Origin: Uranotaenia lowii
Taxonomy: Eukaryota > Arthropoda > Insecta > Diptera > Culicidae
DNA length: 64,000 bases
Direction: 5' to 3'
NCBI RefSeq assembly: GCF_029784155.1
Contig: NC_073693.1
Coordinates: 27,316,002 to 27,380,001, forward strand
The notes beneath the pieces are model-generated. The model made no database searches. It saw only the letters and a program-made list of their open reading frames with translations, and was not told the origin of the DNA. A program made the position numbers and the translations under genes. Positions 1-12,042 of this stretch are shown here, piece by piece. Position 1 is the first letter of the stretch. Every line of letters starts with the position of its first letter.

Positions 1-1839
1 ATACGTACAACAGATTTTAAACCTTTCTGTTGTCTTTCATTCAATCAATCTTGCTTAGATATTTTAGTTTCAGAAACACAACGCTTTAAAAAATTAAATA
101 ATATCTAAATAATAAATCTAGCATCATTCAAAAAAGTTTTTGAGAATTTGATATCTAGGATTTTAACTTATTTCCCAACCTTGCCGAAGTCTACAAAACG
201 TTTTGACTGGTGCCTCAAGAAATATGAAAGATTTATTTTGTTTATTAAATTTAGTTCAAAATTTTCATTTTTTGTTGAATTGGAACAAAAATGACAAAAC
301 GGAAACTTTTATCACTTTTATCCAAAGTCAAAATTACTCTCGGTCCTCGAGAAAGTCGATAACTAAATTGAAACAATTTTTTTATATCTTCGTCGTGTAG
401 TTGCCAGCGCATAAATTTATTAAATGCATTTTTCACCTATTTTTAGTATTTATATCTAAAATAAGAGCATATATTACTCTTATATTGCTTGAAATTTTCT
501 GTCATGTGTTATCGATAAAAATTGTAAATCTAATTTTTAAATCCTTAGCACACTAACTATGAAAAGTTTCGTCTAAGAAACACATAGGATAAATTATATG
601 TGTTGTTGCAAGCATTTGCGGTATACTGCAGTTCGAAAGATAAAGGTTTAAAAAGATTTAGCTCAGTTAGCCCGTGGAAACCGTTTCATCTACAATTGAT
701 TTAAATTATCTAAAAAATCTGTATAAATCTGTATTAATGTTCAAAAATCTGTATAAAAATCTGTATCTGTATCTTATCTGTATTGACGTTGAAAAATCTG
801 TATAATACAGAAAAATCTGTATATATGACACCTCTGCTCTCCATACTAACATTGAATGAGAGAAGCAAAATTCCGAATGAAAAAAAAGATTGAAACCGAA
901 AAATAGATTCTGATCGAGACGATCAGATGTCGGGATGGCCGAGTTGTAATGATCGTTAGATTGGCCAAACCGAACTCAACAGAAATGAGCGTGCAGATGT
1001 GACTGTGCGAGTAATTGATTCTGATTTCTAGTGTGAATGTGTATGTGACTACTATATCTCTAGATTTCGCCAGAAATAGGAAAAGCTCAGTAGAAAACTA
1101 GCTGCTGAACTAAAACGTGGAAATAAAAAGTGTTTCGGAAAGTATAAAGTTTTTTTCAAATTTCGACCGATATCCCGAAAGAAGAAGATTTTGTTGCCTT
1201 TACAGGTTAGAAGTTTGGAAATCTTGTACCAAAAACCGGCCAAACTCAAAAATGATCGTGAGCTTACTACATCTTGTTTAACAATAATTTGTTTATCAGA
1301 ATGAAAATAAAATCAATTATGATAACTGAAAAAGTTATAAATCGAGCCCCTATTTTAGTGATATAATAAGATTTGTTTTGATTGTGTTGATAGTATTCTT
1401 TATAAATAAGTGGTTTGAAACTGAACAGAAAAACAACTCATTACAAAGAGTATTGACATACTCTCCATATATTCACCGCACAGTGGGCAAGGTTATCGAA
1501 AAATATTCTATGATTTAACGAAAAAATTACCCCGAAATTATGTGAGGATATTCTGAGATAATTTATCTATTTATTTCATTCTAAGATATGTCAAATTCAG
1601 TTTTTTTTACATTGAATGAAAGCCAAATTAATTAACATAAAAAAATTATGATATTTTTCCAATTTAAAGTTAAAAATCCAAAATAAATATTGACATAAAA
1701 GATTTAATTTTGAAAAATCGTCCTAAATTTTAAAATTCTGTGAAATCCATGAAATATTTCTCTGTAACACAGATTCCGTTTTGGAAATTTGCACAATATT
1801 CAGTGATTATAGATTTGTCTGTGATTTTGGAAACCTTGA
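1..1839. other. non-coding AT-rich sequence, no gene seen
   Basis: Reading frames here are short, overlapping and low-complexity, with no recognisable protein family and no convincing splice-flanked exon. The only structured part is the repeat at about 706-836, listed separately. Probably intergenic or intronic sequence upstream of the EB-module gene. Confidence 0.6.
706..836. repeat. AAAAATCTGTATA repeat, possible end of a hAT-like element
   Basis: The motif AAAAATCTGTATA and close variants recur about six times. The block ends in TATGACACCTCTG, whose reverse complement CAGAGGTGTCATA looks like a hAT-type terminus (CAG-G start). The next 8 bases, CTCTCCAT, would be the target duplication. 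The opposite end was not found, so it is either outside the window or lost. The hAT assignment is inference. Confidence 0.4.
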
Positions 1840-1868
1840 CTGTGAATAATCTTACTTTGGACCTAGAG

Positions 1869-3978
1869 CATGTGTGGCCAACATTTTCAACAGACGGGTC
1901 AAATTTCAGAAATGAGAATTGTTCTGGAATATTCGCAATAAAACAAATAATAACAGTTTTTTTCAAACACTATAAAAATAAAAACTCTTGCTTTAGTCAC
2001 ATCAAGTTTAGATAAAGCTTGCCAGATTACCCGTTTTAATTCGGGTTTTCCTGGACATTTAATAAAAAATTTGGGAGAAGTCCGGTTCGGTCGGTTGCCC
2101 GAATTTCAGTAAAAATGCCAGGATTTTCTCTCCTTTTTTTCGAATCGAACAAAAAAAAACAAATTGTATTGTAATTTTTTTTTTTGATTTATGCCTCCAA
2201 ACGAGATTTTTTGAGCAAGTTTTATTAATCAAACCATGAAAGGTTTTTTTTCTTGAGTTTTGTTGAGAAGTTCCTGTGTATTGACCAAATTTGCCCGGAT
2301 TTTTAGTAGACAATTTTGAAATCTGATGCTCGTATTATGCCAGGTTTTTAGATAAAATAAATGTCCGGCCTGGATACGTACTGAAAAAATTCTGGCAACC
2401 TTAGTATAGATTCATCTTAATAAGTCATTTTTGTTACTTGCATATTTTTAGAAATATTGTTCCATTTTAATAGTGGAAATATTACGCAATACGAAATAAA
2501 TTATTCCTTCCAACTTATGTTCAGATTAGTCTTTTCAAGGCAATTAAAACCTTCTTGGTTTATTAATCTCAAAATGTCAAATGGCGTGACATTTAGTCAA
2601 TTTTATGGTCTTCAAATATTTAAAAAATGTCCGCCCTTTTCCAAAGATTTCAAGCTCACCGTTCTTCTTGGAAAATTTTGATAGGCCTATTTTAAAAACC
2701 GCGGAATGGAATTATTGAAATAAAGTAATGTTCTCATGCTTTTGACATTTAAAAGAATACTTTTTCAACGAACTCTAGTTATATCATAAATAATATTGAT
2801 TTTTCAAAGTACGAACCTCAACCTCAACTCAATCCATCTCTTTTCAAATTCTCCAGTATCTCGCTTCAACTAGTGTATTGGAAAAGCTTTCTTAAAACAA
2901 GGCAAATACGAATTTGATTCTTTGATAATCGTAGAACTTTTTGTAGGTAAAAAAAATCGTTCTTCTGGGAGATTTGTCAGTACCAAACCGGATCTAGTTG
3001 AATTCTACTACCCAACGGTAAATTCTTATTAGTTTTTCATTATTGGTGTACTTGTACACCAATACAAAGCAAGATGCCAATTAAAATAAATTTGGAATTG
3101 GTTAAATTTTCACAAAGCTTAGGAAATAATAACAAATTGGAAAAATTTTTACAGCAAACTTTCGATATTTTACAACATTGGCAAAAAATACTAAATTTGG
3201 ATGGATGAACGAAGTTGTTAAAATAGAATTCAAGTAACGAATGATAGAAGTGGTTGTAAAAGTATTATTTTAGTTATAATGTTGATATGATTCGGTGCTT
3301 TTTTACAATTTTTAAATGATTTTGGTACGATCTTACTACCTTTCTGAGGCTATCCAAACTCCTCAATATAAAAACTGGAGTCCGCTTGAATGCTCTTTAT
3401 ACCAATGATATGTAGTCAACAAATCCCAATCGGAAAACATTGGAAAATGTGTAATGGAATTCACAGATAATGTGTCAAATACCGTACAATTTTGATAATT
3501 TGAAAATTTTAATTTTGTTTTTTTTATTCAGTGACGATATACTTTTTGGTAAAATTATATAAGGCGTAAGTGTATCAGGGTATAAGTGCAAAATTCATAA
3601 TGCCAAACGATTCTCGATAATTCAAATAATATTAAGTGAACTTTTAAGATTTTTATAATTATATCCTCATACTTTTAAGTTAGAAAGAAATTCACAAATG
3701 TTCGAAAAATGTATGGAAAATGGCTAAAAACAACAATTTAAAAGCATGTTTTCTCGAAATTAGTTTGGCCCTTTGGCTTATATCACTTCAAAAAGATTTT
3801 CAGATCTCAGTTTTCAATTAAGTTAGTTTAGATTCAGATATAATTATCCAAATGATATACGCAGACCAAGAAAAACGTTAAATTCTTAGATCATGGCTTT
3901 TCCTAAAAAGCTTCGCGGGCCATAAAAAGTTGGTCGCGGGCCACATGTGGCCCGCGGGCCATGGTTTGGCCACCCATG
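1869..3978. mobile_element. non-autonomous hAT element with 8-bp target duplication
   Basis: The left end CATGTGTGGCCAAC and the reverse complement of the right end, CATGGGTGGCCAAAC, are inverted. Both ends are flanked by the 8-bp direct repeat ACCTAGAG (1861-1868 and 3979-3986), as expected for hAT insertions. A GC-rich palindromic tract GCGGGCCACATGTGGCCCGC sits just inside the right end. No transposase frame was found in the 2.1 kb. It sits inside copy 1 of the TA element and itself contains a MITE (2015-2401), giving three nested layers. Confidence 0.85.
2015..2401 (+). mobile_element. TTGCCAGATT MITE, copy 1
   Basis: 387 bp with inverted ends (AAGCTTGCCAGATT and TTCTGGCAACCTT) between TA dinucleotides. 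The internal blocks CCGGTTCGGTCGGTTGCCCG and GTTGCCCGAATTTCAG recur in the copies at 19539 and 59037. Some internal segments read as GCCCGGATTTT-type words. No coding potential. Confidence 0.75.
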
Positions 3979-5002
3979 ACCTAGAGCATATTTTAGTCCT
4001 AAATTGCCAAAAATTGGAAATAATTCATTTCGCTGGCATAGGACTAAGATAATCCTATGCAAACAATGAACTCTTATTCTTCCTTATCGCTTTTTGCCAC
4101 AAAAAGTCATACTATTAAATGGTTTGATAAATGGCAATTAGTGGGACACATTTTGGAAAACCAAAGTTAATAAGGAAAAGTCACGTTTTTTAACAGTCCA
4201 AGCCAAATCTTGAAGAGAAAACGCTTTCACTGTGATGAATAAGATCCATATTACCTATATTTCTTTAAAAACAAATCAATGGAAAACCTGAAAAATTTGT
4301 AAAAGTCTAAAAACAGGACACTTTCCTTTATGATGTTCCATTTTGAAACATAACATCATCAACACTTTGTTTGAACATCAACAAATCAATTAGGGTGTGA
4401 ATTTTTAGTTGAGGCATAATTTTGAACCTATATTGAATAATTCAAACTTTTTTCGTCAGCTTGTAGCAAATAAACTACAAGTAAGTAAATGCTCAAATGT
4501 TTCAACTTTTATGCTGATTATAGAGCTGTCTAGGAATGAAAATGTTTGAGATATTTATAACAGTAATATCTGTATTTTATTATCGTTTAAAAGCTGTTAT
4601 GCTCTTCCATGATCATTTTAGATACAAAGTTCAATTACAATTAATTTATTGATTTTTTTCGAAAACAACTCTTATAGGTATTTTAGTTCTAGGTCCAATA
4701 ATATGTGAGTTCCAAAACAAGACCAGTAGGTTCAAAGTTAGAAATTTTGATCATACATTTCTTAGTACATTTTTCAATAACGGTGAATCCTAAGTTAAAA
4801 ATTCTCATTGAATCTTGCAGATGAAATCACCAACTGAAAATGGTTTTCCTGAAAAGTATTAAACTTCCGCCCATTTATGAGAAAATCATGGATTTATAAA
4901 AGCCACCGCTCAAAAAGTTACCCCAAAGTAGGACAGTTTCTCGGCTCAGCGAGAAAAAGAATACAAAAGATCGAAAGATCGAATCGAAAATAAACCGATC
5001 TA

Positions 5003-6300
5003 AAGGGTGATACGGTCAAAATTTGGTCAAGGGAAAACGCGTGTAAATCGGTGAAATCGTTTATTCAAAAAATCAAATTAAATTTCTTTTTCAAGTTCAA
5101 TTAGTATAAAATTCAGGAAAAATATTCAGTTAGGCTTCCGCTTTTCCAAATCCGAATTGCCGGGCCTTACGCTTAACCCCTGCCATCAGATCTTGTACAG
5201 CCACCTTGTCCATCTTCTTCGCCGCAGAAAGCCAGTTTGCCTTGAACTGCTGCCCCTACTTAACAGTTTTTTTGGTCTTCTTTAGGTTCCGCTTGACAAT
5301 AGCCCAGTATTTCTCAATTGGGCGGAGCTCTGGCGTGTTGGGAGGGTTCTTGTCCTTGGGAACCACCCACGTTGTTGGCGGCGTACCACTCCATGGCCTT
5401 TTGATCGTAATGGCAAGATGCCAAATACGGCCAAAACAGTACGGAACAACCGTGTTTCTTCAGGAAAGGCAGCAGACGTTTATTCAAACACTCTTTCACG
5501 TAAATTTCTTGGTTGACAATCCCGGAAGCTATGAAAATGCTGCTTTTCAAGCCACAGGTACAGATGGCTTGCCAAACCAGATATTTCTTCGCGAACTTTG
5601 ACAGTTTCATGTGCTTGAAAATATCTGCTACCTTTCCCCTTCCTTTTGCCGTATTAAACTCCTGTCCCGAAAGCTGCTTATAGTCGGCTTTGACGTAGGT
5701 TTCGTCGTCCATTACCACGCACTCAAACTTCGTCAGCATCGTCGTGTACAGCCTCCGGGATCGCGCTTTGGCCGTCGTATTTTGTTTATCATCGCGATTT
5801 GGAGTCACTACCTTCTTGTAAGTCGATAGTCCGGCTCGTTTTTTGGCTCGATGCACGGTTGTAGACGATACACCCAGCTTGTTTGCGGTATCTCGGAGAG
5901 AGAGGTTAGGGTTTCGTTTGAAACTACCGGCAATTCTCTTTGTCGTCTCAGCGGCTTCCGGTTTTCGATTTCCCCCCGATCCAGACTTCCTGGCTGTCGA
6001 CAAACGTTCCCCAAACACTTTAATTTCATTTGAAAGGGTTGATTTGGCAACTTTTAGCGATTTTGCCAGCTTTGCGTGTGAGTAGCTCGGATTTTCGCGA
6101 TGCGCGAAAAAAAATTTTAAACACTGCTCTTCTTACTTGAACGGCATTTTGACAACTGAAGTATGAATTCCAAAATCAAAATAGGAGCAACATTCTACAC
6201 ACACACACCTTCAAAATGAGGGGTGTTCAAGTTTTTTAAATGCAAAATTGAAAGAAATACGTCAAGTTGATATTGACCTAATTTTGACCGTATCACCCTT
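5003..6300 (-). mobile_element. D,D37E Tc1/mariner transposon, copy A
   Basis: Near-perfect terminal inverted repeats AAGGGTGATACGGTCAAAAT at both ends. TA precedes the left end and CA (a mutated TA) follows the right end. It carries a full-length but broken transposase on the minus strand. The surrounding 4960-6400 sequence is rich in AGATCGA words and was the insertion target. The family is known mainly from mosquitoes (published as ITmD37E). Confidence 0.9.
5130..6147 (-). pseudogene. D,D37E transposase pseudogene (copy A)
   Basis: The ancestral protein would be about 339 residues. The N-terminus has helix-turn-helix segments (AKLAKSLKVAKSTLSNEIK, then LSLRDTANKLGVSSTTVHRA). The DDE core begins with VMDDETYVKAD and reads through LVWQAICTCG to PELRPIEKYWAIVKR. 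The second catalytic Asp is lost: FWPYLASCHY stands where FWPDLASCHY is expected. The third catalytic residue (Glu of RPIEKYW) survives. Other damage is a stop at codon 5, a frameshift after AANNV, and a stop before the C-terminal KANWLSAAKKMDKVAV segment. It cannot be active. Confidence 0.88.
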
Positions 6301-7099
6301 CAATCGATTTTTTTCATGCTAAAGAATCGATCTAAAAAATCTGAGTTTAAAGATCGATCTCCCAAAGATCGATTCTAGATCGACCAATCCTAGTTATGAT
6401 AAGCCCACTACTGCATAGGAGTGCTCTTGTTTATAGTATTTTCGGATGTTTTGGTTCAACCTGATATGGTTTGCCGAATCAAGATGTTTAATTGTTTAAC
6501 AGTGTCATAAGGATCAAATTATCCGACAGTGGACATTTGACATTCAATCCGCAAGTGGACATTTAACGGCTTTTAACATTTTTCAGAGGTTTTCAAGAAA
6601 ATTAATTCTTATGGATCTCTGATGAATTCATACAGTCTTTCATAACTAATCACACTGACATGACACTTAGAACGAAAATTCAACCATTTTCTGTCTAATT
6701 TTTTGTTGTCAGATTTTGTAGGTTCGCAATACCGACGGCAAGCGGCGAACCTGAAAAATTTGTCAAAAAATGCCCTGTAGGAAAAATGTACCTGTTTAGC
6801 ACGATTTTATCGTAGAAATTGCCTGTTTTTTTAATTTGGGTGGCATTTCCTAACTAGGATAGCATTTCTTCAAATCGATCGATGCGCACTCTGGAATCGA
6901 CATTGCGTACTGTTGGAAAAGTTATCCAGAAAACGAAATCACATTTCGCGGCCCATAATGTCAATTGAAAATAACAGCTAAAAATCGCCCCTTTTGCCAT
7001 AACACATTGCCATAATTAGACACATTTGAAATCGTTAGTTCCTTAAAATGCGAAACACAAAATTATTGACAATTTTTCAATGTAGCTGTTGTCGCAGTT
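6301..7099. other. non-coding sequence, no gene seen
   Basis: The first 100 bases contain clustered GATCGATC-type palindromic words that continue the target sequence of the transposon to the left. The remainder is AT-rich and has no long frame. It ends at the TTGTT target site of the LTR element. Confidence 0.6.
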
Positions 7100-7104
7100 T
7101 TGTT

Positions 7105-7292
7105 TATGCAAACTGAACATTCACAAGGAATCACTCAACCTGCAACACACGACTGAACCTCATCAAGGTTGACTACTCAATGGGCGTCACGACAAGCAAG
7201 CATTCACTTACGTACACAGTGATACAGAGAGTGCGGCTTTAGCAATACACTGAACTGATACAATGTCACAATACACTGTGGCATACCACACA
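7105..7292 (-). repeat. 3' LTR (element orientation)
   Basis: 188 bp, no difference seen from the LTR at 11735-11922. The preceding 5 bases TTGTT match those after the other LTR. Confidence 0.92.
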
Positions 7293-7307
7293 TCTCCCTT
7301 CTTCTCT
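7293..7307 (-). promoter_or_regulatory. polypurine tract
   Basis: On the minus strand the bases directly before the 3' LTR read GAGAAGAAGGGAGA. This all-purine run fits the second-strand primer of an LTR retrotransposon and supports the minus orientation. Confidence 0.75.
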
Positions 7308-10300
7308 CAGGAAAAAAATAGATAAAAACAAAGATAACCCCGTATTTTTGTTTAAATTCGATTGATTGCAATAATTTTTTTTAAATTGATAAAGTTGGAT
7401 TGGAACGCTACTTCATATTTCACAGAACTCATCAATTTTCAAATTGTAAGAGACTTATTCAACCAACAACAGTTTACATTCAACTAATATTCAAATTTTC
7501 ACAAGACTGTGGTTATGTGAATATTACATTTTGTTATCAAGTATGTTCTCAATTCCTCATAATTTCAATACTTGCTCTGGTTTGCTCAAATGAACCGACT
7601 GATTTGTGCGAACGGCTCTCAGTCGCTCATAAAATAAGCCGTTTTGTCTACTTTTATCCTCACAAATTCGGAAACTTCAGTGAAAGAAGAAGAAGAAATC
7701 GATAAAAACAACATTGAATAACGAACTTGAAAAATTTAACCATTATTCTACCTAATCGTAAATAAGAAACTTTTGAAACGTATTCGCAAGACTATGAAGT
7801 GGTAATTATTTCACAAACATTTAGTAAACCTCTGGCTTTATATAGAGTTTAAAGGATGCAAAGCTTTGTACGCCTGTAGAATTTCTCTGTTTGAAAAAAA
7901 AATGACAACGTAACATAAAACATTCGTTGTGCGCTAGCACAATTAGCCATGACTGGTTAATTTCAAGTTTAGAAATTTTCCTTGCACACCTATGAACCGA
8001 TTGCGTTGCCTTCAAAAAACCCATGGTAGATTTGTCAAAAATCAGTACACAGCGCAAAAGAAAAGGTTGTTTTTCAAGAAATCACTAGATTGATTAAAAT
8101 AATATGCAGCTCGGATTAGCAACTGAAGCCAGCAGAATCTAGGTTGGCCTGTAGTTTTACCGATATTATCACTCTTTTAAAATCATCTGAACCATCGATT
8201 ATCATCGGTTAAATGAGTTTAACTTCTTCAATACAGATTAATTTAGTTTTTTCATCATTTAACTGTAAATTCAATTATGATTTGTATATTTTTTGAAAAT
8301 CATGAGAATTCAATACATTTTCAAAATCCTTTTTTATTAGTCAGGACAATTTAAAAAAAAAACTACAAAGATCGCTCGACAATCCTACTGAAAAATCAGA
8401 ACACCTGGCACTCCTGGTTGCTGTAAACAGTGTAAACACAAGCATTTTGATATTGGTGAGATGATGTGCTTTTACGGCTTTTACCCAAAACTAGAATGCA
8501 AAGCTACAATCCGCAATCCCAGGTAAATGTTTGACGTTTTGCAGTTAGGACAAATGTATTGCCGTTTTAAAAGCTTTCTAAAAGCTTCCTAACTATTCTA
8601 AACTCTTCTATGGAGGACATGGTGTCGCTAGTATTTGCATAATAACTCCCATGCTTGAATGGAAGGCTACTAAGCTTAAATGTCGAGTAGTAGCGTGGCA
8701 TCTCCATCAATATTATGTCGCTGTCCCTTACGATTTGTTTGAAAAAAAATTACAGGCCGCTTTTTTATATCTAGAGATCCTTGCTTCTATCTGTGATCAT
8801 AGTTATCCATTTTTTTCTAGGAACGAAGAAATACTTTGTTCTAATTCCAATCGAGCAAACCCTTTTGATATATGTTAGGATTGATATTTTCCACTTGTAA
8901 ATTAATTGGTTATCAATTTTTAATACTTTTGCCATTTTTAGGACAAGGAAGTACTGTACAAAAATCAAAGTTGCAACGTTGCGTGTGTATTTTTGTTCAT
9001 TCTATATTATTTATTGGATATCTAAAATTTTTGTTTTGCAACCTTGCATCGCGTATTTTGAATAAATTCAATTCAGGTTTGTTTTGGTGAACTTTGCTTA
9101 TTCCGAGCCGCATTTTTGGCAAAAAAGCAGCAATGTTATTCGTAAATCCATTCGTCTGTCTGGGTCTATCAAACACTAATCCACTGGATGACATCGGGCG
9201 GAAATATTTATAACTGTTACATTGACTTCGGTTTGCATGTTGCATACCCATCGGGCGATTATTGTAAAGTCATATGCCAGCTGACAATACAAAAAAAAAA
9301 TTCTCTCACCAATGTACAGTCAAACTTGCACAAGTAGAATTCAAAATGACCTTATAACCGAGTTGGATAGTTCGTGTATCTCTCGCAGTTAAGTTTCTCA
9401 ATACTACTCCCATTCAACAATCGGTCTCTCACGATACTTACACCTTACTCGTTCTATCCACATACACATCCCCTCTCTCTCATTTTCTTTCAGTAACTGC
9501 AGAATCTCAACTGGTGATCTGGGTTCACTAACACATTCAAGCATAAATCTTCTTGAAAATGGAAAACACTGAGATAAATTCGATCCGTTTTTTTTTGTTT
9601 AATAATTTTGTGGTTTGAGATATTTTTCTGTTCTCTTGAAAATTTGTTTCGTCAAACACAATCTTTTGGACTTCAAATTTGTTAAGTTTTAGTAGCGAGA
9701 ATTCATGATCAATGTTCTCGTTCTCGTAGGTATTATTTGACGCAATCCGCAAAAACAAGAAATGCCTTCAAACAGTTCTTATTATTATTGTCAAAGACCA
9801 GCGAGGTGTCTTTATTTCGTTGGCATTGTTCGTTTACAATTTACACGGTCAAAAGAACTTCAATTTTGCAGTATAATTTTGATGCCAACAGATTATGTCA
9901 TATCTAAACATTCTCAAACTCGCAATAAATATTCCACCGCTATTTTTGTGAAAGAAGAACTTTATTAAATTTATTATTTCCTCATCAGAGTAAGATGTAT
10001 CATTTTGTTCATATACGCAACAGGTTGTTAATTTTAACAGGAAAACTTCCACTACACAACACTATTTGAATTTACAGAACTTTTGATGCAGGGAACATTA
10101 TACCTAAATGTTATTATTGTTAAATTTCGGCAACGTTCGCTTATTCATTTTATTTATGCTCGTCACAAGTTCTTGCAACAACTTTCTGAAAAACAAAGAT
10201 TTTGTTTCATTCGACGCTAAAAACAAACATGCCACTTAATGCCGTAATACCACACGAATCGCTCACTATGCCGAATATGAGTTTTCTCTCGATTCATAAA

Positions 10301-10360
10301 TGTTGAAAACCGATAATACATTTTGCTAGTACTATCAACAAATTCCAAAATTTAAAATCT
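7308..10360. other. non-coding interior of the LTR element
   Basis: About 3 kb between the polypurine tract and the hairpin array. Frames are at most about 100 codons and resemble no retroelement protein. It is AT-rich with no internal repeats noticed. Confidence 0.65.
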
Positions 10361-10369
10361 TTATCAAGT

Positions 10370-11370
10370 TGCTCGTCTCGAGCTATCAAGCATTTTCCTT
10401 CAGTGCGATGGCTTCCAAGTTAAGAATCATTCTATTAGTAATTAGTGCTCGTTTCGATCCATCAAATTACTTCTTAGATACTTGTTTCGAGCTACTTAGC
10501 ATATTCAGTGGTTTTTCCTGTACATGTCCCGTGCTTATGATTAATATATCGGTGCTCTTTCCGAGTTATTTTTATTGTATGCTCGTCCCGAGCTGTTAAC
10601 TTTCAACTTATCATATGCTCGTCCCGAGCTTTCAACCAAGTTAACTCTTAGTGCTAAATACTTCCCGAGCTAAGAAAAATATTTCATTGCATATTTATCA
10701 TTGTCGCTGTCCCAAGCTTAAATCATTGTTATTATCACTACTTTTTATTACCAATCTTACTACTGCTTGTCCCGAGCTAAATTCTAACTATTGCTCATCC
10801 TGAGCTAAAATTTTACTATCGCTCGTCCTGAGCTAAAATCTTTTAATATAGCTCGTTCCGAGCTTAAGTTACTGTTATTATTGTTCATCCCGAGCTAAAC
10901 TCAACATTATTATTGCTCGTCTCGAGCTAATACCATTCATATAACTGCTCGTCCCGAGCTAAAATCATTCATATAGTTGCTCGTCCCGCGCTAAAAACAT
11001 CCATAGAATTGCTCGTCCCGAGCTAAAATCATTTATAATATTGCTCGTCTCGAGCTAAAATCATTCATATAGTTGCTCGTCCCGAGCTAAAAACATCCAT
11101 AGAATTGCTCGTCCCGAGCTAAAATCACTGTTATTACTGCTCGTCCCGAGCTAAAATCATTCATATAGTTGCTCGTCCCGAGCTCAAAACATTCATAGAA
11201 TTGCTCGTCCCGAGCTAAAATCATTCATAATATTGCTCGTCCCGAGCTAAATCACTGTTATTATTGCTCGTCCCGAGCTAAATTCATTCATGCATTTGCT
11301 CGTCCCGAGCTAAAATCAATCTTACTATCGCTCGTCCCGAGCTAAAAATCTTTCACATTATTGCTCATTC
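10370..11370. repeat. 32-bp hairpin-repeat array (GCTCGTCCCGAGC core)
   Basis: From about 10735 to 11370 there are some 20 near-contiguous units of about 32 bp. Each starts TTGCTCGTCCCGAGCTAAA and ends in a variable AT-rich stretch such as ATCATTCATATAGT. Scattered decayed units extend left to 10370. The core is a perfect 5-bp stem (GCTCG/CGAGC) around a 3-base loop. Two spacer types (TCATTCATATAGT and CATCCATAGAAT) recur in alternation, implying expansion of multi-unit blocks. The array lies in the 5' leader of the LTR element, about 350 bases past the primer-binding site. Confidence 0.9.
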
Positions 11371-11717
11371 CCAGCTTTCATCTTTTTGTTGATAATTGCT
11401 GGCAACGATTCGATCCCTCCTCGCTTTCAATTTTGCTTCACATGCATAAATGACTTGACGTTACAAAATAAACTTACCAGTTTATATCTGCCATTTTCTC
11501 TCAGTGTTTAACACTTCGATTGCACCACTACAAACAAAACCGGCCACAACATCAACAGCGCTTGCACGCCAGCAACTTCTTCATTAGAAATTTCTTTCAC
11601 TTCTACTCACCATTTTTTTCGATTCTTTCCACTTTCAATATGTTGCGCGTTGAGTGATTCCAATAAAATAAAATTTCGGTTCGTTGGTTTATTTTCCTCG
11701 TAAACATGAGCAAATAA

Positions 11718-11734
11718 CCTGCCACGGTCGCCAA
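11718..11734 (-). promoter_or_regulatory. tRNA primer-binding site
   Basis: On the minus strand it reads TTGGCGACCGTGGCAGG immediately after the 5' LTR. Its complement ends in CGCCA, as a charged tRNA 3' end would. From memory it matches the 3' end of an insect tRNA-Arg with one mismatch; the tRNA identity is therefore an inference. Confidence 0.8.
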
Positions 11735-11922
11735 TATGCAAACTGAACATTCACAAGGAATCACTCAACCTGCAACACACGACTGAACCTCATCAAGGTT
11801 GACTACTCAATGGGCGTCACGACAAGCAAGCATTCACTTACGTACACAGTGATACAGAGAGTGCGGCTTTAGCAATACACTGAACTGATACAATGTCACA
11901 ATACACTGTGGCATACCACACA
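11735..11922 (-). repeat. 5' LTR (element orientation)
   Basis: 188 bp, no difference seen from 7105-7292. It is followed on the + strand by the TTGTT target duplication and, 115 bp later, by the splice acceptor of an exon. Confidence 0.92.
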
Positions 11923-12042
11923 TTGTTAATCTGGATTTTTTTTTCAAACACCTAAACAACCTAACGTTGTTCAAGCGCTATTTTCTCATCGAAATTAAAT
12001 TCTTCTAGCAATTCTAATCACATTTTTTTTTTTCATTTACAG

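Larger units (their letters stand above)
1840..4944 (+). mobile_element. three-copy TA element, copy 1 (degenerate, split by a hAT)
   Basis: Related to the copies at 30223-31265 and 52208-53841. The left end (TGTGAATAATCTTACTTTGG) resembles the family terminus GGGTGAGTGCTCCTACTTTGG. After 28 bases it is interrupted at ACCTAGAG by the hAT element at 1869-3978, and it resumes at 3979. The body (AATAATTCATTTCGCTGGCATA, AATGAACTCTTATTCTTCCTT and onward) follows copy 2 to the right end near CCAAAGTAGGACAG. Both termini are worn, so it is older than copies 2 and 3. It has no coding capacity. Confidence 0.8.
7105..11922 (-). mobile_element. young non-coding LTR retrotransposon (LARD-like)
   Basis: Two 188-bp direct repeats (7105-7292 and 11735-11922) appear identical over their full length. 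They flank about 4.4 kb and are bracketed by the 5-bp duplication TTGTT (7100-7104 and 11923-11927). Orientation is minus: the LTR reads TGTGTGG...GTTTGCATA, a primer-binding site follows the 5' LTR (11718-11734), and a purine tract precedes the 3' LTR. The interior has no gag, protease, reverse transcriptase or integrase, so it must depend on proteins from another element. It carries the 32-bp hairpin array at 10590-11370. Identical LTRs imply a very recent insertion. It ends 115 bp upstream of an exon of the EB-module gene. Confidence 0.92.

Noticed and set aside
5206..5601. 131-codon + strand frame and neighbouring + strand frames
   Set aside because: Antisense shadows of the minus-strand transposase pseudogene.
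7400..7705. 101-codon frame in the LTR element interior
   Set aside because: It lies on the strand opposite the element, has no recognised domain and AT-rich composition; most likely chance.
10735..11370. CRISPR-like array (palindromic repeats with variable spacers)
   Set aside because: Insect nuclear DNA inside an LTR element; spacers are related to one another and of only about 16 bp, and there are no cas genes. It is a tandem repeat with a hairpin core.
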